From: Symsagittifera roscoffensis
Taxonomy: Eukaryota; Xenacoelomorpha; Acoela; Convolutidae
Direction of reading: 5' to 3'
Length of the DNA: 64,000 nt
Assembly: GCF_963678635.1 (NCBI RefSeq)
Contig: NC_087063.1
Location: forward strand, 10,820,386 to 10,884,385
Of this stretch, positions 46,873-59,104 are shown piece after piece. The first letter of the stretch is position 1, and every line of letters starts with the position of its first letter. The notes beneath the pieces are model-generated. The model did not search any database. It was not told where the DNA came from and saw only the letters and a list, made by a program, of their open reading frames with translations. The translations under genes and the position numbers were made by a program.

Positions 46873-49800
46873 ATGGACTTGAAACTGGCTGGATTCAGTG
46901 GAAAGTCTGAAGATTTTCCAGCTTGGTCGACGAAGTTTGTGGCACTGATGCATACCAAAGGCCTGTTCAGGACTGTGATGGGCAATGACGATCTACCAGA
47001 AGCTGAACCTACGCTACCTGAGAATCCGAATGCTGACCAGATGACGGCGTACAACACCAAGATGCAGGAGCGAGCTGTGCTGATCCAGCAGAGGAAAGAC
47101 AACCGAAACACAGTGTGGTCACATCTAGCTCTGGTCCTGAACAACACCACACTGATGTACATCAAGAACGACTGCGTGGCTGCGGATGGCTATGGCGATG
47201 GGACGAAGGCCTGGAGACTGCTGCAAGAGAAGTTTTGCAGTGTGGAGAGGCCTACAGTGGTCAGTCTAGTAGGCCAGCTTGCGAAGCTGCGCCTAGGATC
47301 AGAGGAGGATCTCGATGACTACTTCGTTCGAAGTCAAGAGCTGATGACGCGGCTGAGTGAAGCTGGGGAAGCAATTACGGACACACTCTTCAATGCGCTC
47401 GTGATCAACGGACTGCCTGACAGCTTTGAGCATTTCGTGGTGCAGGAGAGCTTCCAGCCGGCCAAGACTTTTACAGAGCTGAGAACGAGGTTGAGGAACT
47501 ATGATGACTCGAGACGAGCTCGATGTGGAGAGAAGACTGGGAATGGACACATAGCTATGCAAGCTGTGAGGAAGAAGAAAGGAGCGTCGGGTGGTGGCTG
47601 TTTTGTGTGCGGTCAGAAGGGTCATTTGGCAAGAGATTGCAGATCCAGAAGTGACAGTGGTCAATCTGGTGCTCGAGGCAGTGGCTCGAATGAAGCAAGT
47701 GGTCCAACTTCAAGGAAGCAAGGGTGCTTCAAGTGTGGACAACAAGGACACTTTGCAAGGGACTGCAAGCAGGCAAAGACAGGGTTCTTCAGTTGTTGTG
47801 CAACAACCTCAATGAAGGGAGATGATCTCATTGTGGATACGGGATGCACCGATCATGTAGTGCGCGACAAGGCTGTCTTCTCAAGCTTTGAGAAATGGGA
47901 TGAGGGGACAACAGTTGAGAATCCGAACGGTACAATATCAAAGATTGAGGGCATAGGCTCGGTGGAAGTGGACATACGAGACTGTCAAGATGTGACGAGG
48001 AGCTACACTTTCCACAATGTGCTGTTTGTGCCGAGCTACAACGTGAATCTGATGAGTGTGAGCTCAGCAATAGCTAGAGGGTCTAGTTTCAGCTTTACAT
48101 CAGACTCTTCTCATCTTGTGGCACCGGATGGTCGACGGCTACCAGTGAAGCAGCGCGGCAAGCTTTTCTTCCTGGAGTGCAAGTTCAAGAGGAACGCGAT
48201 GACTCTAGCTACGAAAGCGAAGATGGAGACAAGTAGTGCAATGCTGTGGCACCGAAGGCTGGGGCATCTCAACAAGCATGATCTAATATCAGTTGTTGAT
48301 GTCGGCGAGCTAGGGTTCTGCGAAGTGTGCACAGCTTCGAAGATGCACGAAGTAGCAATGCCAAAGAAGACAGAGAACAGGGCAACTGCAGTGGGGCAGC
48401 GGGTCTTCAGCGACATCCAGGGACCATTTGAAGTTGCGAGCATGCATGGAGCGCGCTATGCCGTGAGCTTCATTGATGACTTCAGCCGTCTGGCAGTGGT
48501 CAAGTACCTGGTTAAGAAGAGCGATACTCTTTCGAAGTTCAAAGACTTTGTAGCTGAGCACGGAACACCGAAGTGCTTGAGAACTGACAACGGAGGTGAG
48601 TATTCGTCGAATGCTTTTCGGATGTTCTGTAGAGAAATGCAGGTGAAACAGGAGTTTACAGTACCTAATACTCCGCAACAGAATGGCGTGGCAGAGAGGT
48701 ACAACAGGGTGATAACTGAGATGACTCGATGTCTACTGGCCGATGCAAAGCTCTCAAAGATGTTCTGGGTACGAGCAATGTCAACGGCAGTCAGGGTTCG
48801 CAACTTGTGTCCTACATCCAGCAATGAGCATCGCATTTCATCAATGGAGATGCATTATGGGAAGCCATCGAAAGTCAACTACCTGCGAGTGTTCGGATGC
48901 CTGGCGTACTACCTGGACAGAGGAAACCGGCGGAAACTGGATCCGAAAGGCAAGAAGAGCAAGTTCATTGGTTATGACGAGGAGAGCAAAGCCTACTTGC
49001 TGATGGACCTGGAGACAAAGCGAGTGGTACGAGCAAGAAGCGTGACGTTCAATGAAGACATCATTCCAGACGACTTTCTGGTAGACAGTGAGCAGTCACA
49101 AACACTGGGTCTATCAATCGAGGGATGCATTGATGTAGAGGAAACTAGCACGAAGACCATCACTGAGTCTACCAATAAAGCGAATGATAGTGGAGCAGCA
49201 GCTTCAGTGGGGGTTACGGAAGATGACCCAGTCGAGACTGAAGAATTGGAACCACCTTCCACAGAGCCTCCAGAGCAGAGGCCAACAGAGATTCCAGAGC
49301 AGCGGTCAACTAGAACGCGGAACCCTCCCATCCGATACGGACTGGCTTACACTCATGCTTCAGTGATAGCACAAGAGCCAAGAAGCTACTTGGAAGCAGT
49401 ATCTGGACCAGAAAGGGAGCAGTGGCTAGCAGCTATGGCTTTGGAGGTGCAGTCACTGAAGGCAATGGGCACCTGGACACTTGTTGATAGACCAAATTCT
49501 CGCAAGGTCATTCCTGGACGCTGGGTGCTTGCTGTGAAGAGAGATGCAATGGGACAAGTGGAGCGGTTTAAAGCCAGATACGTGGTGAAGGGTTTTATGC
49601 AAGTGGAAGGACTGGACTTCAATGAGACCTTTGCGCCAACCTGTAAACCAGAAACAAAGAGAATACTACTGGCTTTGGGAGCGCAAGATGATCTTGTACT
49701 TCATCAGATGGACGTGAAGTCAGCCTTCCTCAACTCGCCGTTAACAGAAACTGTGTATATGGAACAGCCCGAGGGGTTCAGCAGCGGGGACAACCAAGTG

Positions 49801-50964
49801 TGTTTGCTACAACGCAGTATCTATGGGCTGAAGCAGGCAGGAAGGGACTGGTACCAGACGCTGAGCACGTTTCTTCTGGAGACTGGTTTCACTCGAAGCA
49901 CCAATGACTTCTGTTTGTTCACGATGAGGGGAATGGATGATGCTATGATCTATGTTCTAGTATGGGTGGATGATATCATCATTGGCTGCAAACTGCAAGC
50001 AGAAGTTGACAGGGTGAGGGACCGATTCACTGACCGATTCAAGATGGATGATCGCGGTCCATTAGCCTGGTTTTTGAAAATGCAGGTCAAACGGGCACCT
50101 GGTTCTGTCACTGTGAATCAGTCTCGCTACATTGAAGACTGCTTGGAGCGCTTTGGGTTGGCTGACTGCAAACCAGTAGGGACACCAGCTGATATCAGCA
50201 CTCAGTTGACGAAGAAGGACTGCCCTGGAGCGGGCTCAGAAGAAGCAGTGGCAATGCAGCGTGAGGACTACAGAGGCATAGTGGGCTCGTTATTGTACAT
50301 AGCCAAGCAAACGAGGCCAGACATCCTAGCTACTGTGACTCAACTTTCACGGTTTCTGGAGAATCCTGGGAGAACACACTGGGTGGCTGCTAAGAGAGTA
50401 CTGCGATACCTGAAAGGAACCAAAGATCTGGAGCTGTGCTACATCAAAGATCCTGATGGGTTCAACCTTTATGGTTCAGCAGATGCTGACTGGGCTGGTG
50501 ACGTTGATGACAGAAGGTCAACAACAGGCTACAGTTTTCATGTGCAGCGGTCAGGAGCAGCAATCAGCTGGAGTACCAAGAAGCAACCTACTGCAGCAAT
50601 ATCTACCAGCGAAGCTGAGTATCAAGCAATGGCAGCGGCTGTTCAGGAAGGCCTCTACTTACGATCCCTACTCAATGAGATGGATATGACGTGTGATGGT
50701 CCAACTGTGATCAACGAGGACAACCAGAGCTGCATCAAGATGTGCAAAAATCCCGTAATGCAGAAGCGTACAAAGCACATTGATGTCAAGTATCACTTTG
50801 TCCGAGAGCGGGTCGAGGATGGAACATTTGCGCTCGAGTACTGTCCAACCGAAAACATGGAGGCTGACTTGTTGACGAAATCCCTGAGCAAGGCAAAGGT
50901 GGATCAACATCGTCGAACGCTGATGGGTTGCAGCCTGACATTGGACAAAGCCAATTCAGCCTGA
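46873..50964 (+). CDS. Copia gag-pol polyprotein, 1363 aa, intact
   Basis: The first ATG of the frame gives 1363 residues; upstream in-frame codons lack ATG. The order is: Gag with UBN2/DUF4219-like start (about 1-230); two CCHC zinc knuckles (C243-C256 and C285-C298); aspartic protease with DTG at 322-324; integrase zinc region H460/H465/C483/C486; integrase core D514, D572, E608 with the 35-residue D-E spacing; reverse transcriptase (about 865-1110) with D947 and WVDD at 1031-1034; RNase H with D1204, E1247/E1249 and D1283. All key residues are present. Two zinc knuckles, and W where most relatives have Y before VDD, are less usual. It supplies replication and integration functions for the element. 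Confidence 0.96.
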   Translation: MDLKLAGFSGKSEDFPAWSTKFVALMHTKGLFRTVMGNDDLPEAEPTLPENPNADQMTAYNTKMQERAVLIQQRKDNRNTVWSHLALVLNNTTLMYIKNDCVAADGYGDGTKAWRLLQEKFCSVERPTVVSLVGQLAKLRLGSEEDLDDYFVRSQELMTRLSEAGEAITDTLFNALVINGLPDSFEHFVVQESFQPAKTFTELRTRLRNYDDSRRARCGEKTGNGHIAMQAVRKKKGASGGGCFVCGQKGHLARDCRSRSDSGQSGARGSGSNEASGPTSRKQGCFKCGQQGHFARDCKQAKTGFFSCCATTSMKGDDLIVDTGCTDHVVRDKAVFSSFEKWDEGTTVENPNGTISKIEGIGSVEVDIRDCQDVTRSYTFHNVLFVPSYNVNLMSVSSAIARGSSFSFTSDSSHLVAPDGRRLPVKQRGKLFFLECKFKRNAMTLATKAKMETSSAMLWHRRLGHLNKHDLISVVDVGELGFCEVCTASKMHEVAMPKKTENRATAVGQRVFSDIQGPFEVASMHGARYAVSFIDDFSRLAVVKYLVKKSDTLSKFKDFVAEHGTPKCLRTDNGGEYSSNAFRMFCREMQVKQEFTVPNTPQQNGVAERYNRVITEMTRCLLADAKLSKMFWVRAMSTAVRVRNLCPTSSNEHRISSMEMHYGKPSKVNYLRVFGCLAYYLDRGNRRKLDPKGKKSKFIGYDEESKAYLLMDLETKRVVRARSVTFNEDIIPDDFLVDSEQSQTLGLSIEGCIDVEETSTKTITESTNKANDSGAAASVGVTEDDPVETEELEPPSTEPPEQRPTEIPEQRSTRTRNPPIRYGLAYTHASVIAQEPRSYLEAVSGPEREQWLAAMALEVQSLKAMGTWTLVDRPNSRKVIPGRWVLAVKRDAMGQVERFKARYVVKGFMQVEGLDFNETFAPTCKPETKRILLALGAQDDLVLHQMDVKSAFLNSPLTETVYMEQPEGFSSGDNQVCLLQRSIYGLKQAGRDWYQTLSTFLLETGFTRSTNDFCLFTMRGMDDAMIYVLVWVDDIIIGCKLQAEVDRVRDRFTDRFKMDDRGPLAWFLKMQVKRAPGSVTVNQSRYIEDCLERFGLADCKPVGTPADISTQLTKKDCPGAGSEEAVAMQREDYRGIVGSLLYIAKQTRPDILATVTQLSRFLENPGRTHWVAAKRVLRYLKGTKDLELCYIKDPDGFNLYGSADADWAGDVDDRRSTTGYSFHVQRSGAAISWSTKKQPTAAISTSEAEYQAMAAAVQEGLYLRSLLNEMDMTCDGPTVINEDNQSCIKMCKNPVMQKRTKHIDVKYHFVRERVEDGTFALEYCPTENMEADLLTKSLSKAKVDQHRRTLMGCSLTLDKANSA

Positions 50965-50971
50965 GTGGGGG
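50963..50971 (+). promoter_or_regulatory. Polypurine tract
   Basis: GAGTGGGGG immediately precedes the right LTR, and its first bases are the last two of the gag-pol stop codon. It is the expected plus-strand primer for reverse transcription. Confidence 0.75.
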
Positions 50972-51309
50972 TGTTGAGGACAGACGAGCTCAATGCCAGA
51001 CTAGTGAAATACCAGACCAAACTCAAGGTCAGACTTGAGCAATAGAAACCTAATTAAAGGTCAACTGGTATAAAACTCAATGCACTCAGACAAGGTCAAC
51101 TGGTCTGCTGGTATTTGATAAACTAATTAATTAACTGGTAATTAATTAACTGGTACTATTTGATGCTCAGTTTGTCGTGTCATTTTAAAAACACAATCTC
51201 AATTCATTCTTCAACAATCAGTATCTCTTCTCTCTCCTCAGTTGAAACCTCAGATAACTCTCAAACCTCTATCCCCTAGTCCTACTTGCTCTAACTCTGA
51301 ATCTTAACA
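50972..51309 (+). repeat. 3-prime LTR
   Basis: 338 bp. I see no difference from the left LTR when reading them side by side. Confidence 0.96.
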
Positions 51310-51314
51310 GCTTG
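51310..51314. repeat. Target-site duplication, right (GCTTG)
   Basis: Matches 46433-46437 exactly. Confidence 0.95.
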
Positions 51315-53684
51315 CGGATTTTAATAGCTAAAATCGCTATTTGTTCTCTATTTGCGTTGTGCAGTTGATTATTCGCTCTAGTAAGATGGTATTATTTTGA
51401 CAAAGATTGATTTGGGAAAAACATCCTCAAATTTGTTCATTTGCTTCCTGAAAGAACCTGTAAAATGGATCAGTTTTATCCACACTTAGTCTGATCAAAT
51501 TGAATTCGTCTCCCATTTGAACTTTTCACAAATCCCTTTTTACAAACTATAAAATCCTTCATTGTATAGATCTATTTCGACTCAAAAAACAGGAGTTTAG
51601 AAACAGGTTTTCTTGTTGTTACGAGTAATTATGATTATGTAATGATTAAACTTTCGAACTTAAGTAAAGCTTAATCATTAAAAAATGAAAGCGTTGCATA
51701 ATCAGAATCATACATATCATCTCTACAAAAAATATCAAAACAACAAAAAAATCAAAGCAATTGACATCTAAAATTCTGCCGTTTTTCTATTGTTTTCTTT
51801 TCTCTAGGTGCTTATTGGTCTTTTCAAGAACTTGACAACCTTGTCGTTTCTTTTCGGAACCTGACTACTGTGTCGTCTTAAACGTGAAAAAAAATTAAAC
51901 AAAATTGGATTTTTTGAGTTCGAAAAATTGCTCTAAGCTGTAACTTATCACTTTTAATAAAAAATACTGAACTTTAAATGAATCGGAGCTACAGGTTCAA
52001 AAATTGTGTTTTTTTTTTCATACCTCAAATTGGTATGTTATTTCAGAAAATATACCGGAAAACATGAAAATTTCAATCTTGTTAAATCCAGGCTAACACA
52101 AAGACTGATGTTGCTGTTATTTTTTGTGTTCTGCTTGTTTATTTACTTTGTAGCATTACTGTATTTTGACACAATAAAATAGCACCCTTTTTCAATGCGT
52201 CAATTGTGGTAAAAACAGTCCCTTTGAACAAAGTAATAACCCAATTCTTACCTTACTTGAAAAAAGTTTAAGGAATATATCAATTTCCTTTTTACTTCAA
52301 TCATGTATCCTCCATGTTATATTAAAAAACCGTGCATTAATTTTTCTTTTGTTTCTTAAAATTTTGATTTCTGAAGTGACCGCCCATTGAAAACCCTTTC
52401 TCGAACTTCAACAGTATACATTATTGGTTAAGTTTTTCTAGAGCTATTTATCAAGTTCTTTTGTATCATTTTCCTTGATATACAAAGAGTTTGCCCTTAA
52501 TTTTTATTTGCGTTTGCTGTTTTCTTTTATGATTCTGACAGTCCATGCAAAACTTATTTAAATTTTTTTGAATGGTGTTACAATATTAGATATTAAAGTC
52601 TCTTATAGTTTCACAGTCCAGTAAAATCTCATTTGGTTCGTACGCTGGCATATTAATTTTTTTCCTTGTCAGCACTTTCTTCAGTCAATCAGAGAAACTC
52701 TCATGAAAAGAAGCTCTTGACTAATCAAAGAAAAAACATCAATATTAGGTTTTTTCTTTATGGAACTTTGAAAGCTCTTTGACAACACTTGGATGACGAT
52801 ATTACCATAATACACATTAGAACACGAAAGTCAAGTTTGATAACACAATATTACACAATGATAGGTTTATAGAACTATAGGACTTATAGGAATTATTTTA
52901 TTTTTACGGTTGTACTTGTAAGCTTTTGATTAAAAAATATTGTCTTTTATCAAAACTCCCCCCCCCTTAAAAAAAAATTTCCGAGAGTAACAATTTCAGT
53001 TGGGAGCACTAACTTTAAAGCTAAAATGCACTAAAACTTAGACGAGCCCAACGCCAAAAAAAACTCAACTTTTGGTCTAAACTTGAAATGGGTCAGTTTT
53101 AAAAAAACAAATAAAGCTCTTAGGTAACAGAATGATTGATGACTGTTGGTATTTCATATTCAATCCATGTTGTTGTGATTCGGATATTTTTGTTCTACAA
53201 AATAGCACATTCGAATTAATTGGTCCGACCTTTCAGTTTTTCAAAATCATTTATCACTTATTTTTAAAAAACAAAAGCTTTTTGACCGTTTTTTAGAGAA
53301 TTTTCTGATTGGCATCTGAGGTCAACATAATGCTTTTCTGTAGATATAATATTTAGCTATTTATTACAAAGAAGAAAAAAATAATGATTAAAACAATTTA
53401 TAGCAAGCTTTTGTTTCCTTTTTTGAATTTGTCGCTCGAGGCCCTGATTCCGATTTTTAAACAATTTCCCTTGAAAATTGTATTATCTTATGTTCTTTTC
53501 AACTTTTCTATTTATTTGAACCAAATAGTTTCACGGTTTTGTTTTTTCAGCTAATTTGATCTGTACAGATAATTTGTTAAATGTTTCTGCTGAAAGTAAC
53601 ACCAAAAATTTTGTAGGAAAAATGGTATGATCTTCATCAACTCGTGAAAAATGTGGTGAAAATATGTCGATTATAAATCATATC
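51315..53684. other. AT-rich region without a supported gene
   Basis: No open frame of interest and no recognised repeat. Confidence 0.4.
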
Positions 53685-53985
53685 GAGGATCTGTGAAAAG
53701 CTATCCATCCTGCCTAAGCATAGTCATTTTCTCTTTTCTCCTACAATCCAGACTGAGTTACTTTGTTGAGCCAAGCCCTTTTGTTGCGACTCAAGGTAGT
53801 TTTTTTGCGTCTATAACTTTGATGTGGTGGCACGATTGCAGCCGACCTCGGTCACACTGTGGTAGAACTGAAGCCAGAAGTCAAATGAGAGCTCCTCCTT
53901 GCTCACTATAAATGCCATGGCGGGGGAACGATTACGCGATCTAACGATCACAAAGTGAACGCCTTACCACTATGTTAAGTACTTG
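53685..53985 (-). mobile_element. tRNA-derived SINE, copy 2
   Basis: The reverse complement aligns with 22737-23046 over its whole length. The tRNA-like head is at about 53915-53980 (minus-strand ATAGTGGTAAGGCGTTC, then TAATCGTTCCCCCGCC as the B-box region). The body follows with the shared GACCGAGGTCGGCTGCAATC and CTCAACAAAGTAACTCAG blocks. A plus-strand 72-codon frame across it is a by-product. Confidence 0.75.
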
Positions 53986-55874
53986 TGATAGATAGTTTTA
54001 ACAGTTATAATAGTTCTTTAAGCAAGAAATCATAGAGGAGGTTAAAAAATTGCAGCTCTGATTATATCGAATTTATGAAGTCTTTATTACAACTTTGGCA
54101 TGAGTTAGGCACAGTTAATCCTTTTTTTTTCAACTCGAAGCTACGAATTTATGTCACATTTGAAGTTGTCTTAGTATTTTACAAAAAAAGGCACTTCTTT
54201 TTTAATGCCGATAACGGTTTTCGGCATTAGGAACTAAGTGCCAGTATTTGCTTAGATTACTAAAGCAATTTCAAATCAAAACATGAAAGATGGTTACTGC
54301 GCAAGAAATTTTTTTTTTCTAAATAAGTTTCTTTTCTTCAAATAAGTTTCAGTTTTAATACGTGATGTGATTTGAAATAAAACCATATTAAAATTAATTG
54401 ACATTAGACATAATCGACAACATTTGTCTTTAGAAAAAAGAATGACAAAAAGCAAAATGTTACGAAAATGTTTTAGAGTTACTATACTACTACCAATGAA
54501 GCATTAAATTATACTGCAAAAACTAGTTTTCTTTTAAAAAACTAGCTTTTATAGCTAAAAATCTGAAAAAAAATCTAATTTTTTGTATAATAATTGCTAC
54601 TCTAGTGCTTTAATTTGCTAGAAATTGAATTAGAAATCAAAAACTTTAAACCTGATTTTGCTGTAAGAATTACATTTCCATGTTGTATTCTTCCAGTGAC
54701 CTAAAATTCAAAAAACCTGTTATATCACTCATTATCATAATCAGTATTCAACTAAATTTGAACTTATTTCATTTTAATTTTCTACTTGAGTTTATTTTGT
54801 TGAGGTACTTTGGGTACTTGAGGTGAAACAACAAAATTGAAGTTGTTTTTCCTGGAATTTTTCCGTAACTTCGCGGTTTTGAAAGATTCCGTCGAAACCC
54901 TCGAAAAATTATTTTCGCTGCACCAAAAAATTAAGGCGTAAAATTGATACTCTCAGATTTTCTTAGAAAACCGAAGCAAAAATACGGCAATCTACCGTAC
55001 TCTTGGTGCTGATTTTGCACAATTTTAGCAATTCGCACTATTTTTGAAGAAAAAAGATGCTTATCAGAAGGACATTTTTGTTTCGGCAATTCATTATTTG
55101 AAAAAATCTTCTTCTTGCCCTTTTTTAAAGTTGAATTTTGTTGCAAACGTTTTTTTCTAATATAGTTTATTTAGAAATTTCTGCGGTGTCCTTCTGCGGC
55201 TATTTTTTAAGAATTTCGATTTTCAAGCTTGAAGTAGCGTATTTTATTCAGTTTAAATCTATTAAAAAGAAACTAGAAAAGAATCAAAAAAAGTAAGAAA
55301 AGATGTTGTTCGGGATTTTTTTTGTCGTTCATGTGGATTATAAAGAAAATAAAAACAATAGTTTAATGCAAATAATTGTTAATTATAAATTACCTCTATT
55401 TTTATATTTTAAATATTTTTTAATTGATGCGCGCCCTGGATTTTTATAGATATTGATCATTAATGATAAAATATTAGTAACTGTCTCCATAAACCCTGTA
55501 GAAAATGTATAACAATAGATCACAAATTGATTTTCGTTTTTTATTAAAAAATGAATAAACTCTTTATAATAATTTTTTTTTCTAAATTTCGCATTTTGCA
55601 TCTCTTAGCATCTTTTTTTTTATTTTTTACACGTTGAATTACACACGTTGCAATATTTATATTGGTAATTAATTTTTGCTCTCGAAATTTTTAATTTATT
55701 TGTTAACATGTTCTTCTTTTTTTTCTTCAATAAATTTTTCTTTTTTATTGATAGATTGTTTCACTTTTTCTAAGCTTTTGCTTTACCATTAGCCTTTTAT
55801 CCCTCCAAAAATGCCCTCTGGCCCACTTATACTATTTTGAGGAACTTGGTGGGAAAAAAATAATTTTGTGTTTT
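53986..55874. other. AT-rich region without a supported gene
   Basis: Nothing firm. Short minus-strand frames at 54931 and 55383 have no supporting signals. Confidence 0.4.
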
Positions 55875-56703
55875 ATTTTCAAGTTTGACATGTTTAGAAT
55901 TGAAGTACACCCTACGTGCATATCGTTTTTTCAACAAATTGCAAAATTTCCGCTTTACTGTTTTTAGTTATGCAAAAATTGTTACTAACTGTTGGAAGAT
56001 GTCAGAGAAAAAATAATAGCTGGATGCTGGGCAAGTAGAACAAGATTTCCAACCACGATAAAAAGAATAAAAATCATTAGTTTATCTGACAATAGGTTCC
56101 CCCCCTCCAAAAAAGAATTTTTTTTCTGAAGGAAAAACTTCAAAACTAGCTTTACTGACTGAAGCAAAACTAACACTTCACGGTTAAGCTTGAATCAAAG
56201 GCTATTATAAGATCTACTCTTGCTGTATTTGCTCGAAATTAGAATAGAGCTCAAAATATTGACCAGTTTTTTTCGACATTGAGACTATTTATTTTCAAGT
56301 TTAGAACTGAAGTAGACCGTACGTGCATATCGTTTTTTCAACAAATTGCAAAGTTTCCGCTTTACTGTTTTTAGTTATGCAAAAATTGTTACTAACTGTT
56401 GGAAGATGTCAGAGAAAAAAATATTAGCTGGATGCTGGGCAAGTAGAACAAGATTTCCGACCACGATAAAAAAAATAAAAATCATTAGTTTATTTGACAA
56501 TAGGTCCCCCCCCTCCAAAAAAGAATTTTTTTTTCTGAAGGAAAAACTTCAAAAACTAGCTTTACTGACTGAAGCAAAACTAACACTTCACGGTTAAGCT
56601 TGAATCAAAGGCTATTATAAGATCTACTCTTGCTGTATTTGCTCGAATTAGACTAGAGCTCAAAAATATTGACCTGTTTTTTTTCGACATTGAGACTATT
56701 TAT
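55875..56703 (+). repeat. Recent tandem duplication, unit about 410 bp
   Basis: Unit 1 is 55875-56290 and unit 2 is 56291-56703, with shared markers spaced 407 bp apart. They differ by a few substitutions and small indels, including about 8 bp lost near the start of unit 2. The high identity suggests a recent event. Frames on either strand (55985-56176 minus, 56346-56597 plus) are not conserved by the indels. Confidence 0.9.
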
Positions 56704-59104
56704 TGAAAAGTTTTGAATAGCATTTGAATCACGACTGACAAAAACGATACCTTAGTATTATATATAATTCAACCTTTTCTAATAATTATTTCTGGTTTCT
56801 AAATTTGCGAGGAAAAAAAGAAAAAGAAGAAACTAAAACACACCCGAATAAAAAGTTCCTGTACATTTTCAATAGTCAGAACGGAACAGTAAAATGAAAA
56901 AAAAACTGCGTTATATGAATTCTTAATGTTTTGAAATTTCTTTGAATTTCGAGAAAATAATGGATTATAATCGATACATAAACCATTTCATTGTCCGAGG
57001 GCGACAGGGCGACATGGGAGTCATTCATATTGACAACTTTTTAGTATACGAAATCCCTTATAATCTTTTTTTTCCACTTAACTTAGTTGCGGTGTTTTTT
57101 TGACATGACAAACCTCTTTACTATAACTGGCGGTTTGAGAAGATTACTGCATTTTAATCGGTTTTGCATAATAATGGCTCGCTTAATTTCCGCTATTTAT
57201 ACGCTGATACATAATACATAGCCTCTGCAGCTGCTGCTCAATGTATACTTCTCAGGTAGATTTGAAAGGCTCCGTAATTATTGATTTTATTTCAATCAAA
57301 AAGTACTTCTCGGTTTCAGTACTTTTCAACCGAATTGGGATTCCGCACCACTTAACTTTATAACATCTAAGTTTTTTGAAACTTTTGAATATCTGTTTTT
57401 TTGATTAATTTGACAAAAAGCATTTTTACTTGAGCTGTTCTAAAAATTTTCTCCCATTTCTATACTCGGGGGGGGGGGGGGGCGGCTACTACAGTTATTA
57501 AGGAAGGGGGAGTAAAAAAGAGTTTCGTTAGAGTAGCTCTCTCCAATTATTGGCCTTTCTCAAAAAAAAGGATACCTAGTGACGAATATCCACCCCTCAT
57601 GAAGGACTAATTCATCGGTTAAGCATTTGCGAGTTTTGAAATTCATTATGAACACCCCCCCCTTCAAATCTTTGCAGTGAGGTGTGAAAGTAGTGAACAA
57701 GAGTGAAAATATGCTTTGTAAACAAATTGGCTGTCACGTGTTGAGTTGTCTACTCTGCTAGTTCGATATTTTTTTTGGTATTAAGTAAGATGTTTGGTGT
57801 AATTTATTCCACCCTGTTTGTATACAACAAGACTTATATCAGGCATTGTCTGGACACTTCTAAATGCAACCCTGATTTACAATTGTCACTTTTCTTGCTC
57901 CTGTATCCTAACTGAACTAAGCTGAAGAAGTAATCAATCAACCAACTGTCATTGAAATGCATATGTGAGCAACTATTTTTAGGGAAATCAAATACCTTTT
58001 CATTTTAGTCGACAGGTTTACTACATTTTGCTTTTCAAAGAAGTCATTCTTTCAAGTTATTGGTAATATTTCAAGTTTTTTTTGTATTATGAATCAGTTC
58101 TACGTCTTTTTTTTTATGCCGGTTGCATAAAAATAACATTTTTTTTTTCATAATATGCTCTGTTGAGAAATACATTTTATCATTGGGAGTCAAAATTTCT
58201 ATCTTTTTTTCTGACTTGTCCATTAGGTAACTCGTTGTTGTTTTGACACTGAATGAAAATTAGCTCGACTAAAATTGGAAAAAAATTAAATACTCTTATT
58301 ATTATATGCAGAAAGTAGTTTAATGAGGTGAAAAAACCTGGTATCATTATTGATTGAATTGTTGGCATAAAACCTACAGTTTTCATCATGATTACAGCTT
58401 TCGGGATTTGTTTATCACAAATTCTACATTTTTTTTATTTGAACAAATAATTGACTTGATAATTCCCCTCTTCAAAAAACCACTTCAAACAAATTTTATT
58501 CCTACTTTTTTTTATTGCCATGGTTTTTGAGGCAGTTTTTTTGTTCAGATAAATTGAAAAGAAGAGATGGTAATTTAATTGGAAAGCTCAAATTTGAGCT
58601 ACAGCAAAGCATGTCAGCTTAACATAAAATTTTTTTGAAGAAGTGTTTGCGAAAAGGAAGTTCTTTATATTGTTAAAAAAAGGTTTTTATTATTTCAATC
58701 CTATAGTATAAAATTTTTTGTAGAATTACTAAAATGATGATATTTCTGAACTACAACAGATTGTTTTATCGGACATGCCTGAAGTTACCTTTATTCGGTC
58801 CTTCCGTACAGAAAATTTCTTCTGTTTATTCAAATACAAGTCGCTCATATTAAACAAGAAGCTACAAACTGCTAATTCTGTGAAAAATCGACATGTTTAT
58901 TTGATGTTTCCCTCATAATTTTTGATTTTTCATTCTGGAGACCATCTTTTGTATACATGTCGTCTTAAATTCTTTAGTCGAACGTTGCTAAATGAATTGA
59001 TAGAAACAGTCTTAAATTTTAAAGAAAAACTCTTAAAAAAGAGTATCGTTAAACCGATTTGACCTTTGACCCTTGTTAGTTATCACTCTTGCAAATGCGG
59101 CCTG
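56704..59104. other. AT-rich region upstream of the FN3 exon
   Basis: Contains a G15 run at 57468-57482. A plus-strand frame at about 58733-58918 stays open for about 60 codons (reads MPEVTFIRSFRTENFFCLF), but it has no clear splice signals. The promoter and 5-prime UTR of the FN3 gene may lie here, but no core element is obvious. Confidence 0.35.

Larger units (their letters stand above)
46438..51309 (+). mobile_element. Complete Ty1/copia-type LTR retrotransposon
   Basis: 4872 bp, made of two 338-bp LTRs, a primer binding site, one gag-pol frame and a purine-rich tract, flanked by a 5-bp target duplication. By eye the LTRs are identical and the 1363-codon frame is uninterrupted, so insertion is recent and the element may be autonomous. 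The domain order, with integrase before reverse transcriptase, defines copia rather than gypsy. The coding region is much GC-richer than the surrounding DNA. It sits in AT-rich non-coding DNA. Confidence 0.97.

Noticed and set aside
46848-50910. Many overlapping frames on both strands inside the copia coding region
   Set aside because: They are shadows of the GC-rich gag-pol frame, which has all domain motifs.
58733-58918. About 60-codon plus-strand frame upstream of the FN3 exon
   Set aside because: Protein-like, but with no early ATG, no clear acceptor or donor and no homology. Noted only as background.
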